A stretch of DNA of 27,540 bases, from the NCBI GenBank assembly GCA_902478365.1, contig CABSKX010000026.1, positions 1-27,540 on the forward strand, in the 5' to 3' direction. Origin of the DNA: an uncultured Collinsella sp. (GTDB lineage Bacteria; Actinomycetota; Coriobacteriia; Coriobacteriales; Coriobacteriaceae). A program made the position numbers and the translations under genes. The first letter of the stretch is position 1. Every line of letters begins with the position of its first letter. Shown in pieces: positions 23,939 to 27,540 of the stretch. Below the pieces are notes generated by a model, which saw only the letters and a program-made list of their open reading frames with translations, did not search any database and was not told the DNA's origin.

Positions 23939-24961
23939 ATGGGCAACAAAGTTACTCTCAAGCAGATTGCCCAGGAGGTGGGACTTTCCCCCTCGTCGGT
24001 CTCGCTTGTTCTCAATAATCGGCCCTGCCGCATCTCGGAAGAAAACCGCAAGCTCATCAAGGAGGTCGCGGCGCGCAACCACTATGTCCCTAACCAGATC
24101 GCGCGCAGCCTGGTCATGCGCGAGTCGCGCACGCTGGGCCTTATCGTTCCCAATATCGAGAGCCGCTTTTTTGCCTCGCTCGCCGGCAGCTTGGAAAAGC
24201 GCTGCCGCGAGGATGGCTATGCGCTCTTTATTACCAGCTCGGGTGGAAGTGCCGACGACGATCTTGAGCTGCTGCGCCAGCTGGTGACGCGCGGCGTCGA
24301 CGGCGTCTTTCTGGTAGTGGGTGACGAGTTCTCCGACGACCGCGCCCTGCGCGAAGAAGTCAGCCATCTGCCCATTCCGGCGGTAATGGTCGACCGTGCC
24401 ATTGAGGGGCTCGAGTGCGACAAGGTGATGTTCGACCACGAGATGGGTGGCTACATGGCTACCCGCTATCTGATCGAGCAGGGTCACCGTCGCATTGCCT
24501 GCTTGGTTAATGCTCGCCGTTCCAATACGGGTCGTAAACGTCTTGCCGGCTACGAGCGTGCGCTGCGCGAGGTTGGCCTGCCGATCGACGCACGTTTGGA
24601 GTTTGAGAGCGAGTACTACATTCCGAGCGCATACGAGGCGTCGGAGGCGGTGCTCGCAACTGACGCCACCGCCGTGTTCGCAAGCTCGGATAACATTGCC
24701 CTCGGTCTGCTCAAGCGCTTGCACGAGATGGGTAGGAGCATCCCGGGCGATATCTCGGTCGTAAGCTATGACAACTCGGCGGCCGACGTTCTCTTTGAGC
24801 CGGCGCTGACCGCGATCGAGCAGGATCCTGGTGTTCTTGCGGAGCATGCTTTTGGCTGCATGTCCAAGCGTCTTGCCGGTAGGGGCGGTAGGCGTGCCGA
24901 AGAGGTCGTTTTGGAGCCGGCGCTTATCGTTAAGGGCAGCGTGCTCGAGCTTACCGAATAA
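23939..24961 (+). CDS. LacI-family transcriptional regulator (340 aa)
   Basis: Residues 4-55 are the LacI helix-turn-helix and hinge: VTLKQIAQEVGLSPSSVSLVLN and then YVPNQIARSLVM. The rest is a periplasmic-binding-protein-like effector domain (TLGLIVPNIESRFFASLAGS, then the GVDGVFLVVGDE and VFASSDNIALGLLKRL segments). The start has GGAAGGAG a few bases upstream; the frame is open much further upstream, antisense to murB, but that part is not a gene. The effector and targets are unknown. A role in control of the alpha-glucan genes is possible, since LacI proteins often do this, but the gene is 3 kb away from the nearest one. Confidence 0.9.
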   Translation: MGNKVTLKQIAQEVGLSPSSVSLVLNNRPCRISEENRKLIKEVAARNHYVPNQIARSLVMRESRTLGLIVPNIESRFFASLAGSLEKRCREDGYALFITSSGGSADDDLELLRQLVTRGVDGVFLVVGDEFSDDRALREEVSHLPIPAVMVDRAIEGLECDKVMFDHEMGGYMATRYLIEQGHRRIACLVNARRSNTGRKRLAGYERALREVGLPIDARLEFESEYYIPSAYEASEAVLATDATAVFASSDNIALGLLKRLHEMGRSIPGDISVVSYDNSAADVLFEPALTAIEQDPGVLAEHAFGCMSKRLAGRGGRRAEEVVLEPALIVKGSVLELTE

Positions 24962-25020
24962 AGCTAAGCGCACTTGTTTGTTTGCATAGATTGCATGCGG
25001 AGTGTCCGCTATTTGCCGGC

Positions 25021-25090
25021 GGGGCCGGGGAGGCATACTTTGTTTTGAGAAGTTCGCGAAGCTCACTTCCAAAACCAAGCACCCCGCCCC
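25021..25090. repeat. Imperfect GC-rich inverted repeat
   Basis: GGGGCCGGGG and ACTTTGTTTTGAGAAGT on the left (25021-25052) are roughly complementary to CACTTCCAAAACCAAG and CACCCCGCCCC on the right (25064-25090), with several mismatches. TTCGCGAA lies at the apex. It sits between the LacI-type gene and the small hypothetical gene and has no T run, so it may be a degenerate mobile palindrome rather than a terminator. Confidence 0.4.
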
Positions 25091-25216
25091 CACCCTCGTC
25101 TGTGAACTTTTCCGCTGGGCGAGCCATAGACGCCGCGCACCGATGCGGTAAAGCGGCGGCTTGAAATTGGTGCTATATTCAGCTTGAGTTGTTTAATACT
25201 AGAACGGGAGGCTGAT

Positions 25217-25708
25217 ATGGGGCTGTTCAAGAAGAAAAACCCGCAGGATGCCTTTGATCCCGATGTGTTTACCATCACGGATACGATTTTGGACCCGCCG
25301 CGGTTTACTTTTTTGCCGGCTATCTACCAGGATGCCACGCGCCGCAAGTGGGCCGTGCATCAGCGCGGCGGCGAGCCGAAGATTTTTGACTATGCGGACG
25401 TGCTGCAGTGCGAGATTGTCGAGACCGGAAATCCCGAGGATGTGTCGGAGCTTAGCAATCGCGAACTAGCTCAGCAGATTTTGATTAATCCAGCTCAGGC
25501 TACCAAAAACAACGCTGCCAAGCGTAATATGTGCCTTGGTATGGGTGTCATCGTTGTCGTGCAAACCGGCGAGGATGAGATTTCGAAACTTGAGATTCCG
25601 GTGACCGTGGGCGAAGTCAAGCGAGACTCCGGCCTATATCGGTCGTATCGGAACGTTGCAGAGCAGATCAAAGAAGCCTTCGACGCCATGGGGCGTCCGG
25701 AGCAATGA
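25217..25708 (+). CDS. Hypothetical protein, possible PH-like domain (163 aa)
   Basis: I do not recognise this gene with certainty. The ATG at 25217 has GGGAGG upstream and starts MGLFKKKNPQ; upstream in-frame codons are unlikely. The protein is soluble and mostly mixed alpha/beta. The stretch ATRRKWAVHQRGGEPKIFDY, followed by ADVLQCEIVETG, resembles the C-terminal part of DUF4428-type proteins, where a PH-like fold follows a zinc ribbon; the zinc ribbon is missing here. NNAAKRNMCLGMGVIVVVQTG is a second hydrophobic strand cluster. It ends 35 bp before the first GntR gene on the same strand, so the three may be co-transcribed. Confidence 0.65.
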   Translation: MGLFKKKNPQDAFDPDVFTITDTILDPPRFTFLPAIYQDATRRKWAVHQRGGEPKIFDYADVLQCEIVETGNPEDVSELSNRELAQQILINPAQATKNNAAKRNMCLGMGVIVVVQTGEDEISKLEIPVTVGEVKRDSGLYRSYRNVAEQIKEAFDAMGRPEQ

Positions 25709-25743
25709 TGCCCGCAGCATCAAGCGGTTGAGGAGCCGTGCCC

Positions 25744-26511
25744 ATGCCGAGTGAACTATATGCGATTCCGCCCAAAGATCGCGCCTTTGAGGGCATTCTT
25801 TGGTATATCAATCATTATGACCTGCAGGGTGGCGACCGGCTGCCCGCCGAGCGTGTGCTCTGTGAAGAGCTGGGCGTGTCGCGCACGGCGTTGCGTGCTG
25901 CGATTACGCGCCTTATTTCGTGCGGAACTTTGGAAAGCCGCCGCGGTTCGGGCACCTATGTGTGTCCTCCCAAACCACTGAACATCTTTCAGGAAACATG
26001 GAACTATACGCAGGCGGTGGAGAGGGTTGGCTCAAAGTCGACCGCACGCCTGGTTTGGTCCAAGGTCGTGTACGCCGATATCGATCTGGCCCAAAAGGCC
26101 CAGATCGACCTGGGCATGCCGCTCTTCTGCATTCGACGTGTGCGCGTGGTTAATGGTTCCCCGGCGTCGATTGAGACGGCCCACGTCAATCTGTCTTTGT
26201 GCCCCTCGCTTCCCGATCACGATTTTGAGCAGGAAAGCCTCTACGACGTTTTGCTCAAAGAAGGGAATGTCCATGTGACGCACGGCAAGGAGCATATTTC
26301 CATCAGCCGTCTGAACGCCGACGAGGCCAAGTTGCTGGGTGCTCAGGAGGGCACGCCGGTGTTTTACAAGGCTTCGCACGAGCGTGACGAGAACGATGGC
26401 TTTGTCGAGTATTGCAAATCCGTGATTCTGCCGACCAAATATCGTTTTGCCGATAACGGCGAGGCAGACGGCGTTGCGACGAAGGTGGGTATCGAATGGC
26501 TGATGCAGTAG
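25744..26511 (+). CDS. GntR/HutC-family regulator 1 (255 aa)
   Basis: Residues 12-75 are a GntR winged helix: FEGILWYINHYDLQGGDRLP, then AERVLCEELGVSRTALRAAI, then RRGSGTYV in the wing. The remainder is a UTRA-type effector domain (for example MPLFCIRRVRVVNGSPASIE). ATG at 25744 is chosen over GTG at 25738 because AGGAG is 8 nt upstream of the ATG. The last 16 bp overlap the next GntR gene, so the pair is translationally coupled. The effector is probably a phosphorylated sugar or amino sugar, as for most UTRA proteins. Confidence 0.87.
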   Translation: MPSELYAIPPKDRAFEGILWYINHYDLQGGDRLPAERVLCEELGVSRTALRAAITRLISCGTLESRRGSGTYVCPPKPLNIFQETWNYTQAVERVGSKSTARLVWSKVVYADIDLAQKAQIDLGMPLFCIRRVRVVNGSPASIETAHVNLSLCPSLPDHDFEQESLYDVLLKEGNVHVTHGKEHISISRLNADEAKLLGAQEGTPVFYKASHERDENDGFVEYCKSVILPTKYRFADNGEADGVATKVGIEWLMQ

Positions 26512-27209
26512 AAGACTTGCCGGTTTACAAACAAATTCGCCGCTGCATTGCGGAGCGAATCGAGCGCGGCGACTACCCGACGGGCTCGATGATTCCGTCC
26601 GAAAACGAGCTGGCCGAGGAGTTTGGCACGACGCGCCTGACAATCCGAAGTGCCATGGACGAGCTGGTCAAAAGTGGCCAGATTCGTCGCGTGCAGGGCA
26701 AGGGCGCCTTTGTGGGACACAAGTGGTTTGACGAGCACGAACGCAAGGGCGGCTTCCGTCAGTCGGTTCTGGCGTCGGGCGCGACGCCGTCGGTGCGCAT
26801 TCTGGCGCGCTCCAAACGCTACGCCGGCCCGTATTACGCCGACCTGTTTGGCATCGCCGAGGACGATCTGCTTTACTCGGTGCGCCGTCTCAACTGCATT
26901 GATGGGGAGCCCGTGTCGATCGAGATGACGCTGATTCCGTGTCTGCTGTTTCCGGGCATCGAAGACGTGGACATTTCGGTCTTCAGCCTGTTCGAGACCT
27001 ACGACATGTTGGGGCGCAAGCCGGACAAGTCGATTGAGAAACTCGATATTGAAGCGCTGGGCGCACGCGATGCGAGTTTGCTCAATCTTGAGCCGGGCGA
27101 TCTGGCGCTCGTACTGGAATGCCTGACCTATGACTCGAGTGGGCAGGCGATCGAGCATGCCAAGTCTTTTAACCGCGGTGATGCCGGCGGATATACCTAC
27201 AACTATTAG
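26496..27209 (+). CDS. GntR/HutC-family regulator 2 (237 aa)
   Basis: Second regulator of the same family, not a close copy of the first. Residues 8-72 form the winged helix: VYKQIRRCIAERIERGDYP, then SENELAEEFGTTRLTIRSAM, then VQGKGAFVG. The UTRA domain follows (LLYSVRRLNCIDGEPVSIEM). Its ATG lies 16 bp inside the end of regulator 1. A terminator follows at once, and the next gene has its own promoter region with repeated sites, so this regulator, or the pair, is likely to control that gene. Confidence 0.88.
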   Translation: MADAVEDLPVYKQIRRCIAERIERGDYPTGSMIPSENELAEEFGTTRLTIRSAMDELVKSGQIRRVQGKGAFVGHKWFDEHERKGGFRQSVLASGATPSVRILARSKRYAGPYYADLFGIAEDDLLYSVRRLNCIDGEPVSIEMTLIPCLLFPGIEDVDISVFSLFETYDMLGRKPDKSIEKLDIEALGARDASLLNLEPGDLALVLECLTYDSSGQAIEHAKSFNRGDAGGYTYNY

Positions 27210-27215
27210 CGTCTA

Positions 27216-27251
27216 GAGCATCCTCGTGCACGGCGGGGTGCTCATTTTTTT
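27216..27251 (+). terminator. Terminator of the GntR pair
   Basis: GAGCATCC (27216-27223) pairs with GGGTGCTC (27236-27243), with one G-T pair, and is followed by seven T residues (27245-27251). It begins 7 bp after the stop codon. Confidence 0.8.
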
Positions 27252-27327
27252 ACGGACATGTGTCGCATGACCGATGAACGGCAAAAACTGACCGTCTACC
27301 GAGAGGGGAGGATGAAATCAAAAAATC

Positions 27328-27373
27328 GGTATTAAAAACGGCTAACCTGTAATCGTTCACTGGTATTAAGAAC
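27328..27373 (+). promoter_or_regulatory. Direct repeats GGTATTAARAAC, operator candidates
   Basis: GGTATTAAAAAC (27328-27339) and GGTATTAAGAAC (27362-27373) are direct repeats 34 bp apart. The second reads GGT-N7-ACC and so has partial dyad symmetry. They lie upstream of the last gene and after two GntR/UTRA regulators, which often bind GGT...ACC-type sites. Confidence 0.5.
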
Positions 27374-27374
27374 C

Positions 27375-27464
27375 TTTGAATTGTTGAGCTTGGGGCCAAG
27401 ATGTCCACAAGGTTAAGCGGCGAGACGGGGCGGCAAGCCTGTCCATTCCGTGCGACAATTCAAA
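27375..27464 (+). other. Long-range 10-bp inverted repeat in the leader of the last gene
   Basis: TTTGAATTGT (27375-27384) and ACAATTCAAA (27455-27464) are exact complements 70 nt apart. Small stems lie between them, for example CTTG-gggc-CAAG and GGC-aa-GCC. If transcribed, this closes a structured 90-nt domain ending 21 nt before the start codon. I cannot match it to a known riboswitch. Confidence 0.4.
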
Positions 27465-27485
27465 CTGCTCGTGAAAGGAGCGGGA

Positions 27486-27540
27486 ATGAAGGAGACCGAG
27501 AAGATCGAGATCATGCACTTCGACCAGGAGGGCTACCTCG
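27486..27540 (+). CDS. Start of an unidentified gene (18 codons in window)
   Basis: ATG with AAGGAG 8 nt upstream opens a frame reading MKETEKIEIMHFDQEGYL that runs off the window end. Too little is visible to name a family. Position after two GntR/UTRA regulators and repeated operator-like sites suggests a regulated catabolic or transport gene. Confidence 0.6.
   Translation, partial: MKETEKIEIMHFDQEGYL

Overview
The window looks like chromosomal DNA from a host-associated Coriobacteriia, most likely Collinsella or a close relative. The evidence is high GC, many GC-rich intrinsic terminators, actinobacterial-type maltodextrin genes beside PTS genes, and twin-arginine-like lipoprotein and secretion signals. 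The genus is inferred from gene content and composition; no comparison was run.

Layout. (1) 1-2400: a cstA-family transporter behind a long leader. The leader has a promoter with a palindrome in its spacer, a short Ile/Val-rich leader ORF, alternative hairpins and a strong terminator. (2) 2400-5300: a 729-aa protein with a long disordered middle and a C-terminal JetD/DUF2220-like Toprim domain. It is followed by a 137-bp nested palindrome, scattered tRNA-end fragments and a tRNA-Gln(UUG) on the minus strand. (3) 5300-10200, minus strand: a peptidoglycan-binding-domain protein, a trans-prenyl diphosphate synthase, and a PTS EIIC-EIIB permease fused to a Cof-type HAD phosphatase. A TreR-like GntR regulator diverges from the PTS gene. 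(4) 11000-15700, plus strand: a complete CUT1 sugar ABC operon (lipoprotein, two permeases, MsmK-type ATPase). (5) 15700-16000: six copies of a 15-bp motif in alternating orientation at exact 40-bp steps, lying between two convergent terminators. (6) 16000-21200, minus strand: alpha-glucan phosphorylase, 4-alpha-glucanotransferase (malQ) and galE. (7) 21480-23760: a coiled-coil CHAP/NlpC-like cell-wall hydrolase converging on murB. (8) 23900-27540: a LacI-family regulator, a small hypothetical protein, two overlapping GntR/UTRA regulators and the first codons of another gene.

How the genes fit together. The centre reads as an alpha-glucan/oligosaccharide uptake and breakdown region. The ABC operon and the EIICB-HAD protein import sugars. 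Phosphorylase and MalQ process maltodextrins to glucose-1-phosphate and glucose, and GalE links UDP-glucose and UDP-galactose. GTTTAAAC-centred sites occur in the EIICB/TreR divergent promoter (twice) and upstream of malQ, which suggests shared control.

The parts least explained by standard annotation are the strict 40-bp alternating array, the cstA leader, the orphan Toprim protein, the EIICB-HAD fusion, and a small interspersed repeat (core CCTGCTCTACAGTCC) found three times, twice directly before a terminator-type hairpin.
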